The notes: generated by a model from the letters alone, not told the origin. Positions 49,764 through 58,751 are shown, counted from the first letter of the stretch. The stretch: DNA of 64,000 nucleotides from Zeimonas sp032027205 (GCA_032027205.1 JAVSMN010000001.1:2607418-2671417), one strand, 5' to 3'. A program made the numbers and translations.

Positions 49764-50999
49764 TCAGCCGGCGCAGCGCGCCAGCGCCAGCGTGCAGTTG
49801 GTTCCGCCGAAGCCGAAGCTGTTCGACAGGATGGTGTCGTGGTGCACGCCATCGATGCGCTTGCGCGCGATCGGCATGCCTTCGGCGCCCGGATCGAGCG
49901 TCTCGATGTTGATGCTCGGCGCGACGAAGTCGTGCTGCAGCATCAGCAGGCTGTAGATCGTCTCCTGCACACCGGTGGCGCCGAGCGAGTGGCCGGTCAT
50001 CGACTTGGTCGACGACACGTGCGGCAGTGCCTGGCCGCGCTCGTCGAACACGGTGCGGATCGCGTCCAGTTCGGTGATGTCGCCCACCGGCGTGCTCGTG
50101 CCGTGCGTGTTGATGTAGCTCACCGGCGTCTTCACCGTGGCGAGCGCCTGGCGCATGCAGCGCACCGCGCCGTCGCCGCTCGGCGCGACCATGTCGTGGC
50201 CGTCGGAGGTCGCGCCGTAGCCGACGATCTCGCCGTAGATCTTCGCGCCGCGCGCCTTCGCGTGCCCGAGCTCCTCGAGCACCACGACGCCGCCGCCGCC
50301 GGCGATGACGAAGCCGTCGCGGTTCGCGTCGTAGGGACGCGAGGCCTGTTGCGGGCGGTCGTTGTACTTCGAGGACATCGCGCCCATCGCGTCGAACAGC
50401 ACCGAAAGCGTCCAGTCGAGTTCCTCGGCGCCGCCGGCGAACATGAGGTCCTGCTTGCCCCACTGGATGAGCTCGGTGGCGTTGCCGATGCAGTGCGCCG
50501 ACGTGGAGCAGGCCGACGAGATCGTGTAGTTCACGCCGTGGATGCGGAAGTTCGTCGCCGCGGTGGCCGAGGTCGTGGACGACATGCAGCGCGGCACCAT
50601 GTACGGTCCGACGCGCTTGGGGCCGCGCTCCTTGCAGATCTGCGCCGCCTCGACCTGGTTGCGCGTGGACGGGCCGCCCGAGCCGACGATGATGCCGGTG
50701 CGCTCGTTGGAGACTTCCGACGGTGCGAGGCCGGCGTCGGCGATCGCCTGCTGCATCGACAGGTGCAGGTAGGCGGCGCCGTCGCCCATGAAGCGGCGAA
50801 GCTTCCGGTCGATCGCCGCGTCGAGATCGACGTCGGGCTTGCCCGCGACCTGGCTGCGAAAGCCCAGTTCGGCGTATTCGGGGACGAAGGAGATGCCCGA
50901 GCGGCCCTCGCGCAGCGACGCGAACACCTGCTCGACGCTCGTGCCGATGCACGAGACGATCCCCATTCCGGTGACGACGACGCGACGCAGGGCGTTCAT
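49764..50999 (-). CDS. fabB: Beta-ketoacyl-ACP synthase I
   Basis: 411 residues, thiolase fold. Catalytic Cys164 in SSACSTSAHCIG, His in NTHGTSTPVGD and the second His in SMTGHSLGATG, with the C-terminal SNSFGFGGTN glycine loop. Elongates fatty acids, including the cis-3-decenoyl-ACP made by FabA, so fabA-fabB is the unsaturated fatty acid pathway. ATG overlaps the fabA stop (ATGA). Confidence 0.96.
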   Translation of the reverse strand: MNALRRVVVTGMGIVSCIGTSVEQVFASLREGRSGISFVPEYAELGFRSQVAGKPDVDLDAAIDRKLRRFMGDGAAYLHLSMQQAIADAGLAPSEVSNERTGIIVGSGGPSTRNQVEAAQICKERGPKRVGPYMVPRCMSSTTSATAATNFRIHGVNYTISSACSTSAHCIGNATELIQWGKQDLMFAGGAEELDWTLSVLFDAMGAMSSKYNDRPQQASRPYDANRDGFVIAGGGGVVVLEELGHAKARGAKIYGEIVGYGATSDGHDMVAPSGDGAVRCMRQALATVKTPVSYINTHGTSTPVGDITELDAIRTVFDERGQALPHVSSTKSMTGHSLGATGVQETIYSLLMLQHDFVAPSINIETLDPGAEGMPIARKRIDGVHHDTILSNSFGFGGTNCTLALARCAG

Positions 51000-51550
51000 G
51001 CGCGGATCGAGTTGGGGTTTTCGAAAAGGCCCACCTGCAGGTCGGTGGCCTGGTAGATGCGTTCGCCATCGGCGCGCACCTCGCCGTCGGCCACGCCGAG
51101 CACCAGGCGCCGGTTGATCACGCGCTTGATGTCGATGCGGTAGTCGACGCGCTTCGTCTCGGGCAGGATCTGCCCGGTGAACTTCAGCTGCGCCAGCCCG
51201 AGCGCGCGGCCCGAGCCCGGCGCACCGGTCCAGCCGAGGAAGAAGCCGAGCATCTGCCATAGGGAGTCGAGCCCGAGGCAGCCGGGCATGACCGGATCGC
51301 TCTCGAAATGGCAGGCGAAGAACCAGAGATCGGGGCGGATGTCGAACTCGGCCGTGAGGAAGCCCTTGTCGAAGGCGCCGCCCGTGGAGGAGATCTCGGT
51401 GATGCGGTCGAACATCAACATCGGCGGCAGCGGCAGCCGGGCGTTGCCCGGTCCGAACAGCCGGCCGTGTCCGCAATCGATCAGCTCTTCGTAGTCGTAG
51501 CTCGACTTCTTCGTGAAGCGCATCGGGTCGAGAGCCAGCGGGGAATTCAT
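50996..51550 (-). CDS. fabA: 3-hydroxydecanoyl-ACP dehydratase/isomerase
   Basis: 184 residues, hotdog fold. Catalytic His81 in FFACHFESDPVMPGC and Asp95 in LGLDSLWQ are intact, as is LFGPGNARLPLPPMLMFDRI. Dehydrates 3-hydroxydecanoyl-ACP and isomerises the product, introducing the cis double bond. A second in-frame ATG at residue 10 would also fit the family. Forms an overlapping pair with fabB; an AT-poor 106 bp gap separates it from asmA. Confidence 0.96.
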   Translation of the reverse strand: MNSPLALDPMRFTKKSSYDYEELIDCGHGRLFGPGNARLPLPPMLMFDRITEISSTGGAFDKGFLTAEFDIRPDLWFFACHFESDPVMPGCLGLDSLWQMLGFFLGWTGAPGSGRALGLAQLKFTGQILPETKRVDYRIDIKRVINRRLVLGVADGEVRADGERIYQATDLQVGLFENPNSIRA

Positions 51551-51656
51551 TCGGTTCGCAGCAAAAGGAGGAGGGCGCGCCGCGCCGGACGCGGGTTTCG
51601 CCTATCGGCGCAATGATACGGAAATTCGCTATCGGCTCGCCGCGCCTCGCGCGGCG

Positions 51657-53801
51657 TCAGCGGCCGATGAGCCCGCGCAACAGGTCGCGCGGGTTCGGCT
51701 TCGCCGGTTCGCCCGACTTGCCGTCGCCGCCCGCGGTGCCCTTGCCGAGCAGGCGCTCCTCGAGTTGCTTGGTCACTTCCTTCTTCAGCGCGTCGCGGGC
51801 GAGGTTGTCGACCTCGACGCGGTACGACAAGGACGCCATCGGACCCGACACGCGAACGGGGACCGTGACGCCGCGCAGGGCCGAGCGCGCCGCGCCGCCC
51901 TGCCCGGCCAGCGTATCGACCAGCGACACCTTCACCAGGTAGTCGATCGTCTGGTCGGGGATGTCGACGCTGCCGTTGCCGCCCACGCGCAGCAACGGCG
52001 AGCGCAGATCCAGGTCGTCGTTGCGGGCCACCCCGTCGCGGATCGCGAAGCTGGCGTCCAGCGAAGAGAAGCCGGTCTTCTCGCCGCCCCCTGTGCGGCT
52101 CTCGACCGCCTGGCCGGCGCCGCCGCCGCGCACCGCGGCGATCGTGCTCTCGACTTTCTGCACCACCTTGTTCAGGTCGATGCCGAGGATCGCTCCGTCG
52201 CGCAACGCGATGCGCGCGCTGCCCGCGAGCGACCGTTCGAGCGCCGGCACGGTCTTTCCGGTGCCGGTGACGTCGATCGACAGATTGCCGCGGCCCTCGA
52301 GGATCTCGCGTTGCGTGAAATCGCGCAGCGCCCGGCCTACGTCGATGCCGTTCATCTGCATCTTCAGCGCGGTGCGTCCGCTGGTGGCGAGCGACGCGCT
52401 GCCGTTGATCGTTCCACCGTACAGCGCGGCGGCCAGCCGCGTGACGTCGACGCGCCCGCTGCCCGAGCGCAGCGTCGTCGCGACGTCGCGCAGCTCCACG
52501 CCGGCGGCGCGCAGGGTGCCGATGCGCAACGAGCCGGTCGTGTCGATGCCGGCGATCGGCGGAACGGGGATCGGTGCGCCGCTCGCCGCGGCGTTCGGTG
52601 CTGCGCCGGCGGGGGCGGGCGATGCCGCGCCGCTGGCTTTCTTCTCCGGCGCCGGCGCGCCGCGCAGGCGATCGACGTCGAGCTTGTCGGCCTGCACGTC
52701 GAACTGCAGCGACAGCGGCGAAAGGCTCGGTGCGGTCAAGCGCGCCTGCAGCGCGGAGTCTTCGATGCGACCCTGCAGATTCAGCGTCGCGGTCTTGCGC
52801 TGCAGGTCGATCGTTCCGTCGCCGCCCAGCGACGCCTTCACGCCGTCGGCGGGAAGGTCGCCGCCCGAGGCGCTCAGGTTGGCGCGGATGTCCTGCAGCG
52901 CAATCGGCTGGTCGGCCGGCGCGGAGACCTGCGTCGACAGCGACGCATCGAGCTTCGTCGCGTCGCGTTGCATCTGCAACTGCAGCGCGATCGGCTTGCC
53001 TTCGACCGATCCGCCGGCGACGGTGAGCGCCGGCGCCTCGACGTGCGCGGTGATGCCGTCCTCGGTGGTCGCATCCAGCTTCGCATCGGACAGCGAGAGG
53101 TTGCCGGTGGCGAAGTCGGCGCGGTAGCCGCTGGCCGCGTTGAGCTGCGCATCGATTCCGGCCTTCTTCCCGGTGAGTCGACCGCTCGCCTCGAACTTGC
53201 CCGGTTCGCCGCTGCCGATGCGATCGGCGGTGAGGTCGAGCTTGTGCAATCGCCATTCGTCGCCGCTGCCCTCGTCGCGCCAGCCAAGCGCGGCGTCGTG
53301 CAGCGCGATCTCGGCCACGGTAACTGTCGTCGCCGCGGCCGAAGCGGCTTCGCTGGCCGAAGCGGGGCCTTGCTGCGGCGCGCCGGATTGCGGCTGCTGC
53401 GATTTCAGGCGCGCGAGCAGGTCGTCGAAATTGGTGCTGCCGTCCTTGTGCCGCACTGCGTCGACGCTCAATGCGTCGAGCGCGATGCGTTGCACGCGTA
53501 CTTCGCGCGACAGCAGCGGCCACAGCGCCACGCCGATCTTCGCCGAATCGATGCTGGCGAAGCGGCCTTCGCCTTTCGGACCGGAAAGCGTGGCCTTGCC
53601 CATCGACAACGCGATGTCGGGCAGGACCGACAGCGACAGGTCGCCGTCGATGTCGAGCTTGCGCCCGGTGTGCTGCTCGACCAGGGAGACGATCGTCGGC
53701 TTGTAGCGGTTCGCGTCGAAGGTCGCGACGAAGACGATGAGCGCGAGCGCGACGAGCGCGACCACGATGGCCAGTCCGATCCATACTGTGCGCAGTCGCA
53801 T
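51657..53801 (-). CDS. AsmA-family envelope protein
   Basis: 714 residues. One N-terminal membrane anchor (~7-29, IGLAIVVALVALALIVFVATF), then FDANRYKPTIVSLVEQHTGRKLDIDGDLSLSVLPDIALSMG, the AsmA N-terminal domain, and the C-terminal AsmA domain (GRAEL-type repeats: GDGTIDLQRKTATLNLQG, GNLSIDVTGTGKTVPALERSLAGSARIALRDGAILGIDL). Predicted periplasmic beta-rich groove; relatives help move phospholipids to the outer membrane. A Pro/Ala-rich linker (~385-415) divides the halves. Divergent from the glycine-zipper gene. Confidence 0.9.
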   Translation of the reverse strand: MRLRTVWIGLAIVVALVALALIVFVATFDANRYKPTIVSLVEQHTGRKLDIDGDLSLSVLPDIALSMGKATLSGPKGEGRFASIDSAKIGVALWPLLSREVRVQRIALDALSVDAVRHKDGSTNFDDLLARLKSQQPQSGAPQQGPASASEAASAAATTVTVAEIALHDAALGWRDEGSGDEWRLHKLDLTADRIGSGEPGKFEASGRLTGKKAGIDAQLNAASGYRADFATGNLSLSDAKLDATTEDGITAHVEAPALTVAGGSVEGKPIALQLQMQRDATKLDASLSTQVSAPADQPIALQDIRANLSASGGDLPADGVKASLGGDGTIDLQRKTATLNLQGRIEDSALQARLTAPSLSPLSLQFDVQADKLDVDRLRGAPAPEKKASGAASPAPAGAAPNAAASGAPIPVPPIAGIDTTGSLRIGTLRAAGVELRDVATTLRSGSGRVDVTRLAAALYGGTINGSASLATSGRTALKMQMNGIDVGRALRDFTQREILEGRGNLSIDVTGTGKTVPALERSLAGSARIALRDGAILGIDLNKVVQKVESTIAAVRGGGAGQAVESRTGGGEKTGFSSLDASFAIRDGVARNDDLDLRSPLLRVGGNGSVDIPDQTIDYLVKVSLVDTLAGQGGAARSALRGVTVPVRVSGPMASLSYRVEVDNLARDALKKEVTKQLEERLLGKGTAGGDGKSGEPAKPNPRDLLRGLIGR

Positions 53802-53922
53802 GGCGATTGAGCTTCCGTCGTTTCTCCGCGAACGCCGCGCGTTCGGCGCGCGGACCGGAACGATGCTAAGGGCAAAAGTGCGCGAAGGTCACGGTGCGGG
53901 CCCTCGCCGGCCGGATTTCCCC

Positions 53923-53936
53923 TTACATCCTGTTAC
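53923..53936. promoter_or_regulatory. Tandem TTAC repeat, possible OmpR-family site
   Basis: TTAC occurs at 53923-53926 and 53933-53936, exactly 10 bp apart, inside TACATCCTGTTACG. Direct half-sites one helical turn apart are typical for OmpR/RstA-type response regulators. It lies ~100 bp before the glycine-zipper gene in the 232 bp divergent gap with asmA. Confidence 0.35.
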
Positions 53937-54033
53937 GCCTTTTGCAGGATCGGGGCTGGCCGCCGGGCGGCGGCGGGCTTACGCTCGGATCGACGGTCGG
54001 GCGAATGCGCCGGACGCGAACCAAGGAGTCGAC

Positions 54034-54594
54034 ATGAACACAACGCAAGGCACGAGGACGGCATCACGCGTGTCGCCCACGGTCGTGCGATGGATGGTGG
54101 CCTCCGCGCTGGTGGTTTCGGCGGCGGCGGCGCTGGCGCCGAGCGCGCACGCCTCGCAACCGGTGGTCGGTGCGATCATCGGCGGCGGCGCGGGCGCGAT
54201 GATCGGACAGTCGATCGGCGGACGCGACGGGGCGGTGATCGGGGGCGCGATCGGCGCTGCGGCCGGCGCTGCGGCCGCGCAGAACGCGCGCCACGGCTAC
54301 GGGGGCTACGGTTATGGCGGCTACGGTCCTACGGTCGGAGTTGGGGTCGGGGTCGGCTATCCGCCGCCGGTCTACGTGCCGTCACCGCCGGTTTACTACT
54401 CGCCACCGCCGCCGGTCTACTACGGTGCGCCGCCGGTCGTCTACGCGCCTCCCGCGGTCGTCTATCGCGCGCCCAGGGTCGTTTACCAGGCGCCGCCGCG
54501 CGTGATGTATCGTCCTTCGTATGGTGGCTGGTCGCATGATCGCGGCCACAACCACGGACATCGCGGCGATCGCGGCCGCGGCCACCGTCACTGA
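54034..54594 (+). CDS. Secreted glycine-zipper protein with Pro/Tyr-rich and His-rich tails
   Basis: 186 residues. A signal peptide (~1-41, ends SAHAS), a glycine-zipper segment GAIIGGGAGAMIGQSIGG and GGAIGAAAGAAAAQ (~48-85), a Gly/Tyr stretch, a run of PPVYY/PPVVY units (~110-165), and a C-terminal RGHNHGHRGDRGRGHRH tail. Glycine-zipper 2TM-type proteins insert in or coat the outer membrane; the His-rich end could bind metal. AAGGAG precedes the ATG by 5 nt. Function unknown; likely stress-regulated in view of the upstream tandem site. Confidence 0.82.
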   Translation: MNTTQGTRTASRVSPTVVRWMVASALVVSAAAALAPSAHASQPVVGAIIGGGAGAMIGQSIGGRDGAVIGGAIGAAAGAAAAQNARHGYGGYGYGGYGPTVGVGVGVGYPPPVYVPSPPVYYSPPPPVYYGAPPVVYAPPAVVYRAPRVVYQAPPRVMYRPSYGGWSHDRGHNHGHRGDRGRGHRH

Positions 54595-54604
54595 CCGCTC
54601 CCCG

Positions 54605-54635
54605 CGCTCCTTCGGCGTCATCGCCCGAAGGAGCG
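54605..54635 (+). terminator. Strong hairpin after the glycine-zipper gene
   Basis: CGCTCCTTCGG (54605-54615) pairs perfectly with CCGAAGGAGCG (54625-54635), loop of 9 nt, starting 10 nt after the stop. There is no T-run. It lies in the 83 bp between this gene and the phosphodiesterase gene. Confidence 0.5.
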
Positions 54636-54677
54636 GTCGGAACCGCCGCGCCGTACCTTTTCAGCGGAGGTTCCGAG

Positions 54678-55853
54678 TTGACCCGTTCCACGCCCCGCGC
54701 GCCCACCGATTTCGGCGCCGCTTCCAGCATCGTTTCGGTGGCGGCTTTGCTCGCGGGGCGCTTCGCCGGCGGGGGCGCGGTTCCCGTATTGCGCGACCGC
54801 CTCGTTGCGGAGGCGCTCGATTCGAGCCGCAGCGCCGTCTTCGTCCTGATGGACGGCCTGGGAGACAGCGCGCTCGCGCTGCATGCGCCCGACGGCGCGC
54901 TTGCGCATTTCCGATTGCGTTCGCTCGACTCGGTGTTTCCGTCGAGCACCGCGCCGGCGCTGTCGGCCTTGTCGGCGGCCGCGCCGCCCGCCGCGCACGG
55001 GAATCCCGGCTGGCTGATGTGGTCCGAAGCGGCCGGGGCGCTGATCCGCACGCTGCCGATGGAGCTGCGCGCCGATCACGAAGCGAAGGTGCTCGCCGCG
55101 GACACCTGGCACTGGTCGGCGTGGACGGCCCGCTGCGTGGCGCCGGCGTTCGCACTGCTGCCGATTCAGCTCGCCGATTCGGAGTTCTCGCGCCACACCT
55201 ACGCCGGAACGACGATCGTCGCGTACCGAAGCCTGAACGAGCTCTGCGACCGCATCGACGAGCTGTTCTCGGCCGTCGAAGAGGAGGCGTACGTCTTCGT
55301 CTACCTGCCGCACTTCGACACGGTGAGCCACGAGACGGGCTGCGCGAGCGAGAAGGCGAGGGCCGTCGTGCGCCGCCTCGACGCGTGGTTCGCGCAGCTC
55401 GTCGAGCGCATGCGCGCGCGCGACGCGCTCGTGCTCGCCACCGCCGATCATGGCTTCGTCGACATCGCCGATGACGATCAACTGCAGCTCGAGGATTTTC
55501 CGCAGATCGCCGCCTGTCTCGAGCGCCCGCTCGCCGGCGAGCCGCGCGTGCCGTTCTGTACGGTGCGCGCCCACGCGCAGGAGCGCTTCGGCGAGACGGT
55601 GCTGTCGGCGCTCGGCGACGCTTTCGATGTGCATCGGTCGCGCGAGCTGCTCGAGGCGGAGTGGTTCGGTGCGGGCGATGCACTCGCCGGGCGGCTCGGC
55701 ACGCATCTGCTCGTGCCGCGGCGGCGCGTGACGCTGATCGATACGCTCGAGGGCGAGAAGCCGATGCGGTTCATCGGGATGCATGGCGGCCCGAGCGAGG
55801 ACGAGATGCACGTGCCTCTGTTGGCGGCGCATCGGGGCGAGCCGTTGCGCTGA
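54678..55853 (+). CDS. Alkaline-phosphatase-superfamily phosphodiesterase
   Basis: 391 residues, type I phosphodiesterase/nucleotide pyrophosphatase fold. VFVLMDGLGDSAL gives the first metal-binding Asp, SVFPSSTAPALSAL carries the nucleophile Thr, YLPHFDTVSHE the Asp/His pair and LATADHGFVD the later metal site; FIGMHGGPSEDEMHVPLL provides the last His. It should hydrolyse a phosphodiester or phosphonate; substrate unknown. TTG start with GCGGAGG upstream. The last eight codons and stop are inside the left arm of a giant inverted repeat. Confidence 0.82.
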   Translation: MTRSTPRAPTDFGAASSIVSVAALLAGRFAGGGAVPVLRDRLVAEALDSSRSAVFVLMDGLGDSALALHAPDGALAHFRLRSLDSVFPSSTAPALSALSAAAPPAAHGNPGWLMWSEAAGALIRTLPMELRADHEAKVLAADTWHWSAWTARCVAPAFALLPIQLADSEFSRHTYAGTTIVAYRSLNELCDRIDELFSAVEEEAYVFVYLPHFDTVSHETGCASEKARAVVRRLDAWFAQLVERMRARDALVLATADHGFVDIADDDQLQLEDFPQIAACLERPLAGEPRVPFCTVRAHAQERFGETVLSALGDAFDVHRSRELLEAEWFGAGDALAGRLGTHLLVPRRRVTLIDTLEGEKPMRFIGMHGGPSEDEMHVPLLAAHRGEPLR

Positions 55854-56166
55854 GGGCGCCGCCGTGTGAGGGCTGGGCGCGGCGCGGCCCGTGCGCTGCG
55901 CGCCGCTCCTGCTGCGGCGGTCGGCGCTTCGCGCCGACTGCCCTCCGCCGCTCGCCTCGGGGTCGCGCGGCCGAACTCGCTGCGCGAGCTTTGCTCGCTC
56001 CGCTCAGACATGCGGCCGCGAGTCAGAGGCACGAAGCGCGCTTCGCGCGCCGACCCCGAGCCTGCGCTGCTCGGCGCCGCAGAAGTCGTGGCGCGCAGCG
56101 CACGGGCCGCGCCGCGCCCAGCCCTCACACGGCGGGGCCCTCAGCGCAACGGCTCGCCCCGATGCG
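55828..56166. repeat. Giant inverted repeat, 339 bp, with 77 bp arms
   Basis: The left arm 55828-55904 and right arm 56090-56166 are reverse complements at 76 of 77 positions. The 185 bp between them contains nested palindromes: GTCGGCGC/GCGCCGAC (55920-55927/55931-55938), CTCGGGGTCG with CGACCCCGAG (55956-55965/56051-56060), CGCGGCCG with CGGCCGCG, GCGAGC/GCTCGC and the self-palindrome GAAGCGCGCTTC. The entire unit can fold into one long branched hairpin. It includes the 3' end of the phosphodiesterase gene and fills the gap before thiD. Not a recognised insertion sequence. Confidence 0.95.
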
Positions 56167-56276
56167 TTGGGCGGTGATCGAGCCCGCGCCGGCTTTGTCT
56201 TGCGAGCCTTGTCCGAAGCCGGAGTCGCAGCCGCGCGGGTACCATCGCGTCCGGCGCAGCGTTGCGCCGTCTTTTC

Positions 56277-57206
56277 ATGCAGGCTGCGGTCGCGCAGCAC
56301 GAAGCCGTGAACCAACATCGAACTTTCCGGAGCGCCGAGGCGCAGGGCTCGCGCGGCGCTGCAGGTACTTCGCCGCGCGCGCGGATTCCCAACGCACTGT
56401 CGATCGCCGGCATCGACCCGAGCGGGGGGGCGGGGATCTTTGCCGACCTGAAGGCGTTCTCGGCGCTGGGGGCCTACGGCACCGGGGTGGTGGCGGCGTT
56501 GACGGCGCAGAACACCTGTGCGGTGACCGGCGTGCATCCGGTGCCGCCGGCGTTCGTGCGGCTGCAGCTCGACACGCTGTTCGCCGATGTGCGCATCGAC
56601 GCCGCGAAGATCGGCATGCTCGGCACTGCGCCGATCACGACGGCGGTGGCCGAAGGGCTGGCGGCGCCGATTGCCGACGGGCGGCTGCCGCATCGGGTCG
56701 TCGATCCGGTGATGGTCGCCAAGAGCGGCGACATGCTGCTCGATCGCGATGCGGTCGGGACGCTGATCGACGCGATCCTGCCGCTGGCGACGCTGGTCAC
56801 GCCGAACCTGCCGGAGGCGGGCGTGCTGCTGCACGAGCGGCCGCCCGAGACGCCGCGCGAGATGCGACGCGCCGCCGAGCGGCTGCGTCGCCTGCTGGCC
56901 GACGACGGCCTTCGATTCGTGTTGCTCAAGGGCGGGCATGCGAGCGGCGATCCGATCGACCTGCTGCACGACGGCGACCGCATGATCGAGTTGCCCGAGA
57001 TGCGCATCGAGACGCGCAACACGCACGGCACCGGCTGCACGCTGTCGGCGGCGATCGCGGCGCTGCTCGCGCGCGGGCTCGATCCGGTGGACGCGGTGCG
57101 CGAGGCCAAGCGCTATCTCACCGACGCATTGCGCCACGCCGACGAACTGCAGGTCGGCAGCGGGCACGGTCCGGTGCATCACTTCCACGCCTGGTGGAAT
57201 CGATGA
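56277..57206 (+). CDS. thiD: Hydroxymethylpyrimidine/phosphomethylpyrimidine kinase
   Basis: 309 residues as drawn. Ribokinase fold: NALSIAGIDPSGGAGIFADLKAFSALGAYG at the family N-terminus, VVDPVMVAKSGDMLL, VTPNLPEA, VLLKGGHASGD and anion-hole NTHGTGCTLSAAIAA. Phosphorylates HMP and HMP-P for thiamine synthesis. Start uncertain: the conserved part begins only ~40 residues in, and GTG 56307 would shorten the non-conserved leader. TACCAT ~40 nt before the ATG is a possible -10 box. Overlaps uppP by 4 bp (ATGA). Confidence 0.92.
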   Translation: MQAAVAQHEAVNQHRTFRSAEAQGSRGAAGTSPRARIPNALSIAGIDPSGGAGIFADLKAFSALGAYGTGVVAALTAQNTCAVTGVHPVPPAFVRLQLDTLFADVRIDAAKIGMLGTAPITTAVAEGLAAPIADGRLPHRVVDPVMVAKSGDMLLDRDAVGTLIDAILPLATLVTPNLPEAGVLLHERPPETPREMRRAAERLRRLLADDGLRFVLLKGGHASGDPIDLLHDGDRMIELPEMRIETRNTHGTGCTLSAAIAALLARGLDPVDAVREAKRYLTDALRHADELQVGSGHGPVHHFHAWWNR

Positions 57207-58051
57207 TCGAACTGCTCTACGGGCTTCCGTTGATGGTCAAGGCCGCGCTGCTGGGCATCGTCGAAGGTCTGACCGAGTTCCTGCCGATCTCGAGCACCGG
57301 TCACCTGATCCTCGCGTCGAGCCTGCTCGGCTTCGAGGGCGAGAAGGAGAAGATGTTCTCGGTGGCGATCCAGACCGGCGCGATGCTCGCGGTGATCTGG
57401 TACTACCGCGTTCGCATCGTCGAAACGATCGCCGGCGTTTTCAGCGAACCGCGCGCGCGCCGCTTCGCGATGAACGTGATCGTCGCGTTCCTGCCGGCGG
57501 CCGTGCTCGGCGTGCTGTTTGCCGGTGCGATCAAGGCGACGCTGTTCCGGCCGGTGCCGGTGGCGATCGCCTTCATCGTGGGCGGATTCGTCATCCTGTG
57601 GGTCGAGCGCGGTCGTAGCCGTGCGCAGTCGGCACCGCGCATCGACGACATCGACTCGCTGACGATCGTCGACGCGCTGAAGCTCGGCATCGCGCAGGCT
57701 TTCGCGCTGATCCCGGGGACGAGCCGATCGGGGGCGACGATCATCGGCGGCATGCTGTTCGGCCTGTCGCGGCGCGTGGCCACCGAGTTCTCGTTCTTTC
57801 TGGCGATTCCGACACTGATCGGCGCCGGGATCTACGACACGTGGAAATACCGTTCGCTGCTCGGGACCGAGGACGTCCCGCTGTTCGGCGTAGGCCTGCT
57901 GCTGGCGTTCTTCTCAGCGCTCGCCTGCGTGCACTGGCTGATCCGCTACGTGGCGAGCCACGATTTCGTTCCGTTCGCGTGGTACCGCATCGCCTTCGGC
58001 ATCGTCGTGCTCGTCACGGCGTGGTCGGGGGTCGTGCAGTGGGCGGGCTGA
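57203..58051 (+). CDS. uppP: Undecaprenyl-diphosphatase
   Basis: 282 residues, about eight membrane segments. Both BacA/UppP motifs are present: EGLTEFLPISSTGHLIL near the N-terminus and PGTSRSGATIIGGM in the middle. Recycles undecaprenyl diphosphate to the monophosphate carrier needed for peptidoglycan and for the O-antigen pathway in this window. ATG overlaps the thiD stop. The 3' end overlaps the end of the convergent trmB by 38 bp. Confidence 0.95.
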   Translation: MIELLYGLPLMVKAALLGIVEGLTEFLPISSTGHLILASSLLGFEGEKEKMFSVAIQTGAMLAVIWYYRVRIVETIAGVFSEPRARRFAMNVIVAFLPAAVLGVLFAGAIKATLFRPVPVAIAFIVGGFVILWVERGRSRAQSAPRIDDIDSLTIVDALKLGIAQAFALIPGTSRSGATIIGGMLFGLSRRVATEFSFFLAIPTLIGAGIYDTWKYRSLLGTEDVPLFGVGLLLAFFSALACVHWLIRYVASHDFVPFAWYRIAFGIVVLVTAWSGVVQWAG

Positions 58052-58751
58052 CGCGTCGCTCGAAGACCAGGTCGCGGATCTCGTGGCCCAGGCGCGAACC
58101 GCGGTTTTCGAAGCGCGTCGGTGGCCGGTACGCCGGACGTGGCGCATACGCCGCAGCCGTGTTCTGCAGCAGCGGCTCGCGCGAGAGTACGTCGAGCATC
58201 TGTTCCGCGTACGGCTCCCAATCGGTCGCGCAATGCAGGACCGCCCCGGGCCGCAGCCGGGTGGCGAGCAGCGCGACGAAGGGCGACTGGATGAGTCGAC
58301 GCTTGTGGTGGCGCTTCTTCGGCCACGGGTCGGGGAAGAACACCTGCACGCGGGCGAGCGAGTCGGGCGCGACCATGTTGCGCAGGACCTCGACCGCGTC
58401 GTGCTGGACGATTCGCACGTTCGACAGCCGCTGCGCGTCGATGCGCATCAGCAGCGCGCCGACGCCGGCCGGATAGACCTCGATGCCGAGGAAGTCGTGC
58501 TGCGGCTCGGCGGCGGCGATCTGCGCGGTGGCGTCCCCCATGCCGAAGCCGATCTCGACGATGAGCGGTGCCGTGCGGCCGAACGACTCGGCCGCACGTC
58601 GTTCATCCAGGACCTGCGCCGCATCGTAGGCGATGCACCAGCGATCGCGCAGCGTCTCGTAAGCGTGACGCTGGCCGCTCGTGAAGTGGCCGCGCCGCCC
58701 CGAGAAGCTGCGGATGTGCGGGTGCGGCGACGTCTGCGGCGTCGCGCTCAC
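58014..58751 (-). CDS. trmB: tRNA (guanine-N7-)-methyltransferase
   Basis: 245 residues. LIVEIGFGMGDATAQIAAAEP is SAM motif I, FLGIEVYPAGVGALL and VFFPDPWPKKRHHKRRLI the TrmB signature. Methylates G46 of tRNAs. Start is GTG at 58751, overlapping the thiG stop (GTGA), so it is last in the minus-strand thiS-osmC-thiG-trmB series. Its end overlaps the uppP end by 38 bp tail to tail. Confidence 0.93.
   Translation of the reverse strand: MSATPQTSPHPHIRSFSGRRGHFTSGQRHAYETLRDRWCIAYDAAQVLDERRAAESFGRTAPLIVEIGFGMGDATAQIAAAEPQHDFLGIEVYPAGVGALLMRIDAQRLSNVRIVQHDAVEVLRNMVAPDSLARVQVFFPDPWPKKRHHKRRLIQSPFVALLATRLRPGAVLHCATDWEPYAEQMLDVLSREPLLQNTAAAYAPRPAYRPPTRFENRGSRLGHEIRDLVFERRVSPPTARPPTTP

Noticed and set aside
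51513..53810. Very long open frames (over 740 residues) on both strands through the AsmA gene
   Set aside because: They are Arg/Ala-rich shadows without domains; the minus-strand AsmA frame has the anchor and family motifs.
55866..56177. Plus-strand ORF of 103 codons between the phosphodiesterase and thiD
   Set aside because: It lies inside the inverted repeat; its ends are mirrored by a minus-strand frame purely because of the repeat.
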